Of a stretch of 64,000 bases of DNA, positions 43,901 to 51,771 are shown one piece after another. Position numbers and translations under genes: made by a program. The notes below the pieces were generated by a model. The model was not told where the DNA came from. It was given only the letters and a program-made list of their open reading frames with translations, and ran no database searches. This DNA is from Alphaproteobacteria bacterium AO1-B (GTDB taxonomy: Bacteria > Pseudomonadota > Alphaproteobacteria > Rhizobiales > Stappiaceae): NCBI GenBank assembly GCA_001890945.1, contig MLAX01000006.1, forward strand, positions 186,001-250,000, in the 5' to 3' direction. Numbering within the stretch: the first letter of the stretch is position 1; each line of letters starts with the position of its first letter.

Positions 43901-44530
43901 TTGCTCGGTCCCTCCGGTGTCATGGATGCGTTTTACAACGACTATCTGAAGCCGTTCATCGTGGTGCGCCGGCGGCAGTTCAGCCCGATCCAGACGCAAG
44001 GTGCGGGCCTGGGCTTGGCTCAGGAAACGCTCAACCAGATTTCCACGTCTCAGACAATCAAGGACGCGTTCTTTGCCAAAGGCGGCAGCAGTCCGGAGAC
44101 CAAGTTCACCATCCGGCCGTCCTTCCTGGACCCGGAAGCCCTGCGCTCGACTTTGAAAATTGACGATGACTCGATCGTTTACCGGCACGGTCCGGTACGC
44201 GGCAAAGACTTCAGCTGGCCAAGCCAGGCGGATGCGAGCACCGCGGAACTGTCGATCACACTTCTCGACAATTCCAAGACCACAATTCTCAAGGAAGGCA
44301 CCTGGGCGATCTTCCGGCTGTTGAGTGCCTCCGGCCTGTCTCGGGTCCGTGGCCGCGACCGGTTCGAGTTCTCGGTCGAAAAGGTTGTGAAGAAGGAACA
44401 ACGCATCGACAACGGCACCAAGACGGTTGACGTCAGCTACAAGGGCAGCTTCGCCTTGAGTGCCGGCAGCGTTGTGAACCCGTTCAACCTTGGGCTCTAT
44501 TCATCCTTCCGGTGCCCGCCAGCTCTTTAA
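40916..44530 (+). CDS. tssM: T6SS inner-membrane protein TssM (IcmF)
   Basis: This 1204-residue protein spans the envelope with TssL and TssJ. Two N-terminal membrane segments (about 12-40 and 45-65), a cytoplasmic NTPase domain with Walker A GPPGTGKTT at 138-146 (Lys144), a further membrane segment near 445-465, and a large periplasmic part ending in the TssJ-binding beta region are visible. Walker A is intact. An Ala/Gln/Ser-rich stretch near 815-850 interrupts the periplasmic domain. Confidence 0.94.
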   Translation: MIRTYFASLLRPVSLLILLLLIIVSVAIYFFGGIVTIAGFTPFAQTEPRIIAIVALFVLFFLITFLRHVLARRANAKLINSMLANDELVSMGTDMSADEVELIRERFEAALQKLRDNPLDGKRRRNFLFELPWYIIIGPPGTGKTTILRNSGLEYPLAEHGQEALQGIGGTRNCDWWISNEAVMIDTAGRYTTQDVNKGVDAAAWNGFLELLLKFRRRRPVNGILLTISIEDVAVADEDSRKHQAEILRQRLRELHRTFGMRLPVYVMFTKCDLIAGFDEYFDDLKQRERDQVWGVTLPYDPQQITVGPAFEAGFTDLVARLEKDLPGTLSEERNNSRRCRIYGFPYEFGSLSTVLRSFLADVFRSSRYEAQPLLRGVYFTSGTQEGTPFDRLLGAMGRSFQLAPSHQMPLSGQGKSYFIKNLLSNIVFPEQNLVGVNTGLERRLAALYAGGLAALCAFVIGMSAYWLAGLNHAEQTAEKVEELSNRVSVLRTEADQNRSLISILPTLNAAKALRDEVIDQENWLTVTPFSIESQSKLLPAATKTYDSYLTEYLLPSIASRLEAQIQLVSNTTGSNSALLRDQLETYLMLTTGQNYNADKVRSAFRSQNEAAFVLNPENRGAMQEHMNNLIQLLPIQTAVDQPIVQEARDRIQRVPQASEIYNRMVTDSAQRYRVAPINLTRSLGASALFIDSATAGGRSLIPGLYTKNGFYNFFLARLPEYIRSSIGSDWVLGDSVSDTTYNRLAQEIVRMYTQDYVQAWREGISYIRVVEIGSLGRAQIVLQDLSSPDSPLTNVLNILRENTQLPLPGAQQNQAATQAASAASSGAATSLAASASEAAQKAAVETAFGDAPWPGIAIENAFRPLNNLTDPTSSQTLDRVQQLFGDLYGNVSGVVTAPDPTKAAYDLVKGRAQTPTTDSFTTLRAEASTKPEPVRSMVLSIVNRTWDLLNKSAYLYLNGRWKDEVVPACTSIIAGRYPFDPDAQEDVSLEDFTDLLGPSGVMDAFYNDYLKPFIVVRRRQFSPIQTQGAGLGLAQETLNQISTSQTIKDAFFAKGGSSPETKFTIRPSFLDPEALRSTLKIDDDSIVYRHGPVRGKDFSWPSQADASTAELSITLLDNSKTTILKEGTWAIFRLLSASGLSRVRGRDRFEFSVEKVVKKEQRIDNGTKTVDVSYKGSFALSAGSVVNPFNLGLYSSFRCPPAL

Positions 44531-44584
44531 AGCGGACCGGCCGGAAAACGTTTTGAACCATATGGACCAGGGAGGCTGGGGCGC

Positions 44585-45322
44585 ATGCATATCTGCGGCT
44601 TTTTTGGCAAACGCCCCGCCGAACGAGATTTTGTCTTCGAGGGCTTGCCGGCGCGGGTAACCGACGCTTGGGCAAACATCGTGAGCAATTGGCTTCACGC
44701 CTGTACGACCTCTGCGCCGCAGACCTGGCACAACGCTTACTTCAGTGCCCCGGTCTGGCGATTTGCGCTGCCAGCCAATCATCTCGATGAACGCGCCTGG
44801 ATAGGACTTGTTGCCGGATCTGCAGACACCATGGGCCGGACCTTCCCGTTGGCTGTTTTGATGTCGATGCATGTCGAGCAATTCAGCAACGACATTATTT
44901 TCCAGATCGATGAAATTATGGATCGCCTGGAGCTTGACCTGCTGACGTTCCTTGCGGGCGAAAGCAACCGCCGCAATTTCCTCAACAGCGTCACAAACTG
45001 TTCAGCGGATATCAGGGCGGCGATAGATGAGCCGCCCTACAAGGTTTCGATGACGCTTCCCGACCTAGAGAGTGATGAAGCGGGCCTGTGCATCCCATGG
45101 ACAGATCTGGTGGCTTCAAATGAAGTGCCAGCGCACATACTGGTGTGGCCGGAGACGGATAAAAAGAAAAAAAGATCCTCCTCTCCGGGATATTGGTGGC
45201 ATGAAGGGTCGCCGGAACGGGTTAGCGAGGTGTGTGTGTTCTCAGCCATGCCCGAAGCGGACGCCGCCCGGGGAATTTTCATGGGGCATTGGGAGGTTCA
45301 GGGCTGGCGTGAGCGGACTTGA
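44585..45322 (+). CDS. tagF: T6SS-associated regulator TagF
   Basis: This 245-residue protein starts with ICGFFGKRPAERDFV, the TagF opening, and has DERAWIGLVAGSADTMGRTFPLAVL. TagF blocks T6SS assembly post-translationally in Pseudomonas by binding the FHA protein, so it belongs with tagH, pppA and ppkA. It follows tssM by 54 bases. Confidence 0.9.
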   Translation: MHICGFFGKRPAERDFVFEGLPARVTDAWANIVSNWLHACTTSAPQTWHNAYFSAPVWRFALPANHLDERAWIGLVAGSADTMGRTFPLAVLMSMHVEQFSNDIIFQIDEIMDRLELDLLTFLAGESNRRNFLNSVTNCSADIRAAIDEPPYKVSMTLPDLESDEAGLCIPWTDLVASNEVPAHILVWPETDKKKKRSSSPGYWWHEGSPERVSEVCVFSAMPEADAARGIFMGHWEVQGWRERT

Positions 45323-45383
45323 AATAGCATGCTGTTATTTCCGGATCACACGGAGATAGCGCCTCAAACGGCAAAACGAAGAC

Positions 45384-46079
45384 ATGGTCACAGAAAAGAA
45401 AAAGACCGGAACAGGCCTGGAGATCGAAACCGCCACCCGGCAAGGCACGCGCCACAGTCAGAATGAAGACAATCATGTGTCCAAGCCCGAACATGCTCTG
45501 TTTGCTGTCTCTGACGGCATGGGAGGGCATCGGGATGGTCACCTAGCGAGCCGCGCCTTTGTCGAAGAGCTGCAAGTGATCGAGTTTGCAGATGGCGAGG
45601 GCGTGAACGAACGGCTCCAACGCATCGAAGCGGCCTTTCATCGTGTGAACGACCAGCTCTACGGCAGTTATCTGGAAAACCCGGATGCGGACATCAGCGG
45701 ATGTACCGGTTTGACCCTGATCATCCACGACGGATATGCCGGGTGCCAGTGGGTCGGCGACAGCCGTCTTTATTTGTTGCGCCAAGGTCATCTCTTTCTT
45801 GTATCGGAAGACCATAGTGATGATTTGGGGCGGCTGACCCGCGCGCTCGGCTCGCATGAAGACATCCTGGTCGACAGGCGTGTGATCGAGTTCTTGAAGG
45901 GCGACTGTTTTGTCCTGTGCACCGACGGTTTGTTCAAGGGGGCCAGCGAAACAACGATCGCAGATGCGCTTGCAGATGGTAGTGCGGGTGTCGCGGACCG
46001 TTTGGTTACTCATGCGGTCGAGGGTGGTTCATCGGACGACGTAACACTGATCACGGTGCGGCTGAACGACAATGGCTGA
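45384..46079 (+). CDS. pppA: PP2C-type serine/threonine phosphatase PppA
   Basis: This 231-residue cytoplasmic phosphatase has the PP2C motifs RHSQNEDN, FAVSDGMGGHRDG, VGDSRLYLLR, LCTDGLFKG and SSDDVTLI. In T6SS clusters it reverses phosphorylation of the FHA protein. Its end overlaps the kinase start by 8 bases (ATGGCTGA), so the opposing pair is translated together. Confidence 0.92.
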   Translation: MVTEKKKTGTGLEIETATRQGTRHSQNEDNHVSKPEHALFAVSDGMGGHRDGHLASRAFVEELQVIEFADGEGVNERLQRIEAAFHRVNDQLYGSYLENPDADISGCTGLTLIIHDGYAGCQWVGDSRLYLLRQGHLFLVSEDHSDDLGRLTRALGSHEDILVDRRVIEFLKGDCFVLCTDGLFKGASETTIADALADGSAGVADRLVTHAVEGGSSDDVTLITVRLNDNG

Positions 46080-47031
46080 AGCAGACACGGATCTTGGCTA
46101 TACGCTCGCCGTTGATACGATGGCGGAGCCATCCGAAATTATGACCCCGGTGCCGGGCCTTGTGCTGAAGGACCGCTATTTGCTGATCAAGGAAATCGGC
46201 CGGGGTGGACAGTCCCTGGTTTTCAAGGCGCGGGATCTTGTCGCGGCAAAAGCGGGATTGTCAAAAGCTGATGTTGCTTTGAAGATCATCACGGCGGGAC
46301 CGGAAATAGAACCGGATTTTGTCGCCCTGATGCATAGGGAGGCGCGGCGCCTGCGGGACCTCGTCCATCCCAACATCGTTCGTGTGTACGATATGGACCG
46401 CGTTCAGAACCTGCATTTCATGGTGATGGAGTATCTGGAAGGGGACACGCTCTCCAGTTTTCTGCGCAAGGCGGAGGACCGCAAGCTGGAGCTCGCTCAG
46501 GTGATCCGGCTGGTGCAGGATTTGGGCTCGGCTCTCGAGTTTGCCCATGCCAACGGGATCATCCATTCCGACCTGAAACCCGGCAATGTCTTTGTGCAAA
46601 CCGATGGCTCGGTCAAGCTGATCGACTTCAACATCTCCGCACCGATTGCACCGTCCTTGCGCAAGGATGAAGAAGACACTATCCGCATCTTGATCCGTCT
46701 CGGCGCAATCACCCCGAGTTATGCCTCGCCCCAGCGGCTGGAGGGCCACGAACCATGCGCGGCCGATGACGTGTTCTCGCTGGCGGTCATGGTCTATCTA
46801 TGCCTTGCTGGACGCCGGCCGTTCGGACCTAAAAACGCGCTGGAGGCCATGGAGGCGTCGGTTCAGCCAGAGAGGCCTGAGCATCTCTCTTCGGCGCAGT
46901 GGACGGCCTTGATGAAGGGCCTTGCGTTTGACGATGCAGGACGGACACCGGAAGTCACGAATTTCGTAACGTCCTTCGCCGCGCAACGCCAATCTGCAGC
47001 CGATTGGATCCGGTCGCAGCTCAGTTGGTAG
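46072..47031 (+). CDS. ppkA: Ser/Thr protein kinase PpkA, kinase domain only
   Basis: This 319-residue kinase has a glycine-rich loop (IGRGGQSLVFKARD), catalytic Lys71 (VALKI), the catalytic loop HSDLKPGN at 165-172 and DFN at 185-187. The HRD arginine is serine and the DFG glycine is asparagine; Asp167 and Asp185 remain, so catalysis is still possible. Unlike Pseudomonas PpkA it has no membrane anchor or periplasmic sensor. It should phosphorylate TagH. The gene ends 12 bases from a convergent operon. Confidence 0.88.
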   Translation: MAEADTDLGYTLAVDTMAEPSEIMTPVPGLVLKDRYLLIKEIGRGGQSLVFKARDLVAAKAGLSKADVALKIITAGPEIEPDFVALMHREARRLRDLVHPNIVRVYDMDRVQNLHFMVMEYLEGDTLSSFLRKAEDRKLELAQVIRLVQDLGSALEFAHANGIIHSDLKPGNVFVQTDGSVKLIDFNISAPIAPSLRKDEEDTIRILIRLGAITPSYASPQRLEGHEPCAADDVFSLAVMVYLCLAGRRPFGPKNALEAMEASVQPERPEHLSSAQWTALMKGLAFDDAGRTPEVTNFVTSFAAQRQSAADWIRSQLSW

Positions 47032-47043
47032 GTCAATGCCAAG

Positions 47044-48810
47044 TCAGATCCCGATCCTGAACCCGAAGTGACGGTCGCCCCGAGCCGAGCCTGTGAGTGT
47101 GGCATCGATATCAAGGACGTCCTCGTCCTCTTCAGATCGGGCTGCGCTCACCGAAAACTGGATAGCATTGAAAAGGGCGTCTGATATCTCGTCGAGCCGG
47201 GCTTGAAGGTTTTTGGCAGACTCTTCTGCCGTCTTGGAACCTGACGGCGCCGTTGAAAAAGCCACCTGAAGCAGAGTGTTGAGCCGGGCCATGGAAAGTG
47301 CACGCGCAACACCTGCGTTCGGCTCGTCCGACTTGCTGGCCGAGACCGTGCGGGACCCGGCAAAATAAACCTCTGCCCGGTTGGCTTGGCCGCGCAAAAC
47401 GTTGATCCCGGCTGAGGCAAGTGACAGAGCAGAATCTTGCGAGACAAAAGTCATGACGCTGTCCGCCACCGGTTTTCCGGTATTGGTGTGTTCCGCCGTT
47501 TCCAGTTGATCAATCGACAGTTTTTGACCAGCACCAAAGTCGGGCCATCCGTTTGCCGCTTGGGCGTGGAGAATGGACAGCAAGGCAACCCAGCTGCCGG
47601 GCAGACCAACATCGGCCGGACCGTCATCATCAGCAATGAGGCGCCCCTTGTTCCAGAACAAGGCAAGACTGTTCGACGCTGCAGATTGCCGGAGGCTTGC
47701 AAACTGTTCAAAGCCGATTTGATCCAGCATTTGGTGCGGCGTGTCCCGGCTGCCGACGGTGTCGGCGCTTTCTCCGGCAAAGTCCGGGGCGAGGGTGCCG
47801 AGCAGGCACGTCGCATTTTCCGCTGCAACCGTGGCCAGACGTTTGAAGTTGGAGGCGCCGTCCTTGGCGAGGCCGGATTCATTGGCGGCAAGAACCACAT
47901 CGAATGCGGCATGGGCGAGCGCACCCTCCGGTTCTTCCAGGCTCGCCAAACTATCCTCGATCGCAGCGGTCGCGCTGACCTGAACGAGGAACAAGCGGAT
48001 TGAACTTTCGCGCGGCAATTCAGCCAGCAACATCCGCAGTGCGAGCCAGTTTTCCAGAACCTGATGGAGGCGGCGGTCTTTGAGGAACAGGGCAGCCTGG
48101 TCTTCGATCATGGCATCGAAAGAGGCGCCTCCGCCGGCAGGTGCAGGTGTGGACGGCGCAGGTTTGCGCGGTTCACCACTTGAGGTCTGGGACAAGAATG
48201 CCTGGACCGCATGCTTTGCAAGGTCCTGTGTGACTTCACTGTCTGCCGATCTCTTCGGTGCTTCGACCATCGAGAACAGAGCATCCAGTCCGTCATCTTC
48301 GTCTGATTTCGGATCTGAAGCAGGAGATCCCGGTGGCTGGAGTTTGGGAGCTGCGTCACGAGATGCAGGCGTTTCCGGAGCTGAATGCGCACTCGATGAT
48401 TTGGCTGCGTCCAAGAGCAGATCGAACCGCTGTCCATGATCGGCCAGTCCGGACACACCGCCCATTGCCATGGCAGTCTTGATTGTGGTGCGAAACTCAA
48501 GCGCCTTGCTAACGGAAGCGGGTTTGAAGTCGCGCGGACGTTTGAAAGACACATCTTCGATCAAGGTGGCCGGGAGCGTCCCGAGGATGTTTTTTGCCTC
48601 TACCGTCAGGGCTGGCTCGAGTTCGCTGATCAGCTCCGAGATATCCTTTCCGGTGATTTCCTGAAGACCGGCAACGGACGTTGCGAAGTCGCCAAAAATC
48701 AGAACACGGTAGGGCGGTGGCGGTTGCCTGTCGTGAGGCAGCGGCGTCCCATCGCCCAAGCCAACGGAAAACGACTTGATGCCGGTGGGGGTCTCATCGT
48801 CCTGAGCCAT
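47044..48810 (-). CDS. Divergent TssB-TssC-like fused sheath-domain protein
   Basis: This 588-residue protein resembles both sheath subunits in one chain. Residues about 10-115 look TssB-like: YRVLIFGDF, ISELISELEPALTVEAKN, VSFKRPRDFKPASVSK. A Ser/Pro/Asp linker (about 135-215) follows. Residues about 220-588 resemble TssC: FDAMIEDQAALFLKDRRL then VLENWLALRMLL, FKRLATVAAENATCLLGTL, FASLRQSAASNSLALFWNK, SLASAGINVLRG and AEVYFAGSRTVS lie in the same order as the window's own TssC segments. It is the last gene of the VgrG operon. Function unknown; it could modify the sheath end or baseplate, or be an adaptor. Confidence 0.7.
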   Translation of the reverse strand: MAQDDETPTGIKSFSVGLGDGTPLPHDRQPPPPYRVLIFGDFATSVAGLQEITGKDISELISELEPALTVEAKNILGTLPATLIEDVSFKRPRDFKPASVSKALEFRTTIKTAMAMGGVSGLADHGQRFDLLLDAAKSSSAHSAPETPASRDAAPKLQPPGSPASDPKSDEDDGLDALFSMVEAPKRSADSEVTQDLAKHAVQAFLSQTSSGEPRKPAPSTPAPAGGGASFDAMIEDQAALFLKDRRLHQVLENWLALRMLLAELPRESSIRLFLVQVSATAAIEDSLASLEEPEGALAHAAFDVVLAANESGLAKDGASNFKRLATVAAENATCLLGTLAPDFAGESADTVGSRDTPHQMLDQIGFEQFASLRQSAASNSLALFWNKGRLIADDDGPADVGLPGSWVALLSILHAQAANGWPDFGAGQKLSIDQLETAEHTNTGKPVADSVMTFVSQDSALSLASAGINVLRGQANRAEVYFAGSRTVSASKSDEPNAGVARALSMARLNTLLQVAFSTAPSGSKTAEESAKNLQARLDEISDALFNAIQFSVSAARSEEDEDVLDIDATLTGSARGDRHFGFRIGI

Positions 48811-48827
48811 GGACCGGTCCTTTCCGG

Positions 48828-49178
48828 TTATCTGATATTCACGCGTGTCGGTGTCGCCTCGATCGCCAGAAACGCCAGGGTTTTTTGATCAATCACCACC
48901 CGTCCGTCGACACTATAGCCCGCCGCGCGGTCCGCGACATGTCCGGTCACTGCAAACTCGACGACAGGGCGCGAAGACCATTGACCGCTGCCGACCGGAG
49001 TCACAACGAGATCGAGCGTAAGTTTCTGCCCGTTGCTCATAATCTCTGTTGTTTGTCCAAGTGATTTGGCTTCAGATTTGCCATCCAGATAAACTTGTGG
49101 CGTGCGGTTGCGCAGGTAATCGTAAATGCAGGCATGTAAGGAATCAGGCTCTTGTGTCGCAGGCCGCCAGGCACTCAT
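48828..49178 (-). CDS. Unknown 116-residue protein in the VgrG operon
   Basis: I do not recognise this small protein. It has no signal peptide or membrane segment. The N-terminal half is helical (HACIYDYLRNRTPQVY), the rest beta-rich (KLTLDLVVTPVG, VVEFAVTGHVADRA). Its ATG overlaps the stop of the TPR gene as ATGA, and 17 bases separate it from the sheath-like gene, so all three are probably made together. It could be a partner or chaperone of either neighbour. Confidence 0.65.
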   Translation of the reverse strand: MSAWRPATQEPDSLHACIYDYLRNRTPQVYLDGKSEAKSLGQTTEIMSNGQKLTLDLVVTPVGSGQWSSRPVVEFAVTGHVADRAAGYSVDGRVVIDQKTLAFLAIEATPTRVNIR

Positions 49179-51070
49179 GATGTTCCCTCCGTTTGCCCGC
49201 CGGTCGACGCCAGCCGGTTGTCTATGCGCGCATGGATGTCATCCGTCAGCTCCGGGATGAGCGTTGCCCAATGGCCAAAGCGTGGTGCCTTCAGAACGTC
49301 CAAGCTCGGGTACCAAAGGCTTCGATCTGTTTCGGCGTACCAATACCATGGGCACATGTACTGCGCGATGACCAGTCCCGGTGTTCCGGCAGCCCCGGCA
49401 CCATGCAGGATAATTCCGTCCGGCCCCACAGCAAAATCGAGTGCGTGCAGCAGAGCTGCAAGATCGTCGAGGCGTTTGATGTGCGCGCCCGCATCAATAA
49501 TTCCTTGATGCCCGGACAATTGTCTGCGGCTGTGATCCCAAACTGTGCTGACCAACGTGCCAGGCAAGGATCGCAACGCGGGCAGCAATGTATCAAGTGT
49601 CAGGCCGGGCTGCGCTTCGTTCCAGGCGATCCCGATCCACGGCCTCGGAAACTCAGAAAGGGCGTCCTGCCAACGTTTTAAAAGGTCCGCTTTGACCGGC
49701 AGATACGGACAGGGTCCGGTCACGCCACCCCGCAGATCATTCGGCAATCCGAGGATCTGGGATATTGGAAGGGTCACCGGAGCGGCAGGTTGCTCAGCGT
49801 TGCCGTTCGGCGCGTCGTTCGGCAGAAAGTTGTTGTATCCGAAAAATCCGGAGAGCTGGGACAAGGTCGAAGGACCGGCTAGCAGAGCAGATTTGTCGCG
49901 GCCCGCCTGGTCCAAAAAGCGTGCAAGCACCATGAATTCCAGATTGGACAGACCGGGATCAATGACCATGACGGCTTCACTGACCCGTTGCTTCAACACG
50001 TCAGGATTTGTGTCTCCACTTTGGCCGCCGTTCAAGGTCGCAACGACCGGCTGTTCGAGCGTTGATGGGATCTTTTCAATTTGTCCGGTCGACAGGAAGG
50101 CATCGCGCAAGATGCTGAAGAGCCGGCCCCGGACCGCATCCTTCATACCTGCTGCATTGGCCATCAGTGGCTCCAGGAGCTGTATGGCCTTTTCCGGTTC
50201 TCCAGCTAGCCGATAGGCCGTGCCCAGCGTCAGCGTTGCTTCCATCCGGTCTTTGGCGCCCTTTGCGACCGGAGCAAACTCCCGCAAGGCTTCCAATGCT
50301 TCTCCGCGTTCCGCCTTAATCTTGATGTAGCTAAGCCAGGCGGGCATCAGATCCGGGAAAAGAGCTTTAGCGCGGCCGGCGATCCGTAAAGCTTCGCTCG
50401 ATTGACCGATTGCGGCAGCATTGTTGGCAAGCGACAGCATGAATTCCGGGTTTGTTGGTTCTTTCAGATGCGCTGCTTCAAAAAACGTTGTGGCTTTCCC
50501 GTGGTCGCCAAGCGCTGTCAGTATCTGGCCGACAAAAGCTGACAGGTTGCTGTCGTCCGGTGCATTGCTCAAGGCTTCCTGAGCGATCATCAGAGCCGGA
50601 GAGAACAGACCGTAGGCGTAGTAAAGCCTGGAGATGCCCAGCAGGATATCGGTGTCGCCGGTGTTCCGGCTCCGAACGGTGTTCAGAAGGTCTTCCGCTT
50701 CCGACAAGGCTCCTGCCGAGGCCAGAAACTCGGCTTTCAGAAGAGCGGCCTGTGCATGGAACGGATCAAGTGCCAGAGCACGTTCCACCAGTTTTTCGGC
50801 GTCTTCGGGCTTCTGGCTGATGATCGAAATCTTGGCAGCGAGTGTCAGGAAACCCGGATCCTGGCCGGTGACTGCGGTCGACTGCGACAACAGCGTTTGA
50901 GCCCCTTCCAGATCGCCGTTCGCCAGACGGGTTTCAATCAGACCGGACAAGGCCTCCGGATGGCCCGGCGAGACGTCCAGAATGCTTTCATACAGGAGCG
51001 CCGCATTATCGTGCCGGCCGGCCGACGCATGGTCTTTGGCCGCTTTCAGCCTATCATCAACTAGGAGCAT
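49175..51070 (-). CDS. TPR protein with glycosyltransferase-like C-terminus
   Basis: Residues 1 to about 340 of this 631-residue protein are tetratricopeptide-like repeats (for example DNAALLYESILDVSPGHPEA, AEKLVERALALDPFHAQAAL). The last 170 residues resemble the C-terminal part of TPR-linked glycosyltransferases: WIGIAWNEAQPG, LVSTVWDHSRR, DDLAALLHALDFAVGPDG, and WYWYAETDRSLWYPSLDVLK in place of the usual W-W-SPWYPS motif. The donor site looks reduced, so activity is uncertain. In the middle of a VgrG operon it may be an adaptor, or modify a secreted partner. Confidence 0.7.
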   Translation of the reverse strand: MLLVDDRLKAAKDHASAGRHDNAALLYESILDVSPGHPEALSGLIETRLANGDLEGAQTLLSQSTAVTGQDPGFLTLAAKISIISQKPEDAEKLVERALALDPFHAQAALLKAEFLASAGALSEAEDLLNTVRSRNTGDTDILLGISRLYYAYGLFSPALMIAQEALSNAPDDSNLSAFVGQILTALGDHGKATTFFEAAHLKEPTNPEFMLSLANNAAAIGQSSEALRIAGRAKALFPDLMPAWLSYIKIKAERGEALEALREFAPVAKGAKDRMEATLTLGTAYRLAGEPEKAIQLLEPLMANAAGMKDAVRGRLFSILRDAFLSTGQIEKIPSTLEQPVVATLNGGQSGDTNPDVLKQRVSEAVMVIDPGLSNLEFMVLARFLDQAGRDKSALLAGPSTLSQLSGFFGYNNFLPNDAPNGNAEQPAAPVTLPISQILGLPNDLRGGVTGPCPYLPVKADLLKRWQDALSEFPRPWIGIAWNEAQPGLTLDTLLPALRSLPGTLVSTVWDHSRRQLSGHQGIIDAGAHIKRLDDLAALLHALDFAVGPDGIILHGAGAAGTPGLVIAQYMCPWYWYAETDRSLWYPSLDVLKAPRFGHWATLIPELTDDIHARIDNRLASTGGQTEGTS

Positions 51071-51104
51071 TCAATTTCCGCAATCTGCTATTCCGAACAG
51101 CACT

Positions 51105-51746
51105 TTAGCCCACGCTGACGCGTTTGGCATCAAGCCGAACATCTTCTTCCGCCGTAATCATTGAGATGTCGCTGTTTTGAGTAGCGACGCTGTCAATGTT
51201 CTGAACCAGAATACCGGCCTTGAGCGTTTCAGTCTCCTTGACCGAGCTGCTGCGGCTATGCGCAGTCGTCGTGATGGTCCGGGCATTGACCATCTTGTCC
51301 ACCAGCGTTTCCATTGAGCGGGTGAAGTTGGTGATCAATTGCTTTCCGGTCTGGGTCACGCTTTCCGCCAGCACGTTCATACGCCGCGCACTCACGTGAA
51401 CATCCGGGGCGGATACGGTGAGGCGCCCCTCCGATTTCAGCGCGACTTCCTTTGCACCTGCAACTCCGATTTCAGCAGATACATCGGCGTCGCGGGTCAG
51501 CACAGATAGTATGAATGCCTGGTCACCACCGCGATAAACCAGAACCGTATCGCCGATCGCGGGCGCCAAAAGACAACCGGCCGCTTGGCTTGCATGGATT
51601 TGCTCACCGTCCGACAAGGTCACCATGGCGTCCTGTTCTGTCAGGAGCGCCTTGACGATGCCGGTTTCAAGGCCATTGCCGGGAATGGGCGGCGGTGTCG
51701 CTGTTTTGGTTGTCGTTTCCGCCTTGCGGGATGTTTGTTTCTTCAT
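51105..51746 (-). CDS. DUF3540 protein associated with VgrG
   Basis: This 213-residue protein fits the DUF3540 family, found beside VgrG, DUF2169 and DUF4150 genes. It has a Lys/Thr-rich start, an OB-like beta domain (AMVTLSDGEQIHASQAAGCLL, GDTVLVYRGG) and a tail of short polar repeats (LKSEGRLTVSAPDVHVSARR, LKAGILVQNIDSVATQNSDI) that looks like a small beta-helix. It may sit on the VgrG tip. It precedes the TPR gene by 34 bases. Confidence 0.78.
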   Translation of the reverse strand: MKKQTSRKAETTTKTATPPPIPGNGLETGIVKALLTEQDAMVTLSDGEQIHASQAAGCLLAPAIGDTVLVYRGGDQAFILSVLTRDADVSAEIGVAGAKEVALKSEGRLTVSAPDVHVSARRMNVLAESVTQTGKQLITNFTRSMETLVDKMVNARTITTTAHSRSSSVKETETLKAGILVQNIDSVATQNSDISMITAEEDVRLDAKRVSVG

Positions 51747-51771
51747 AAGCGACTCTTTGGCGATGGGTTTG

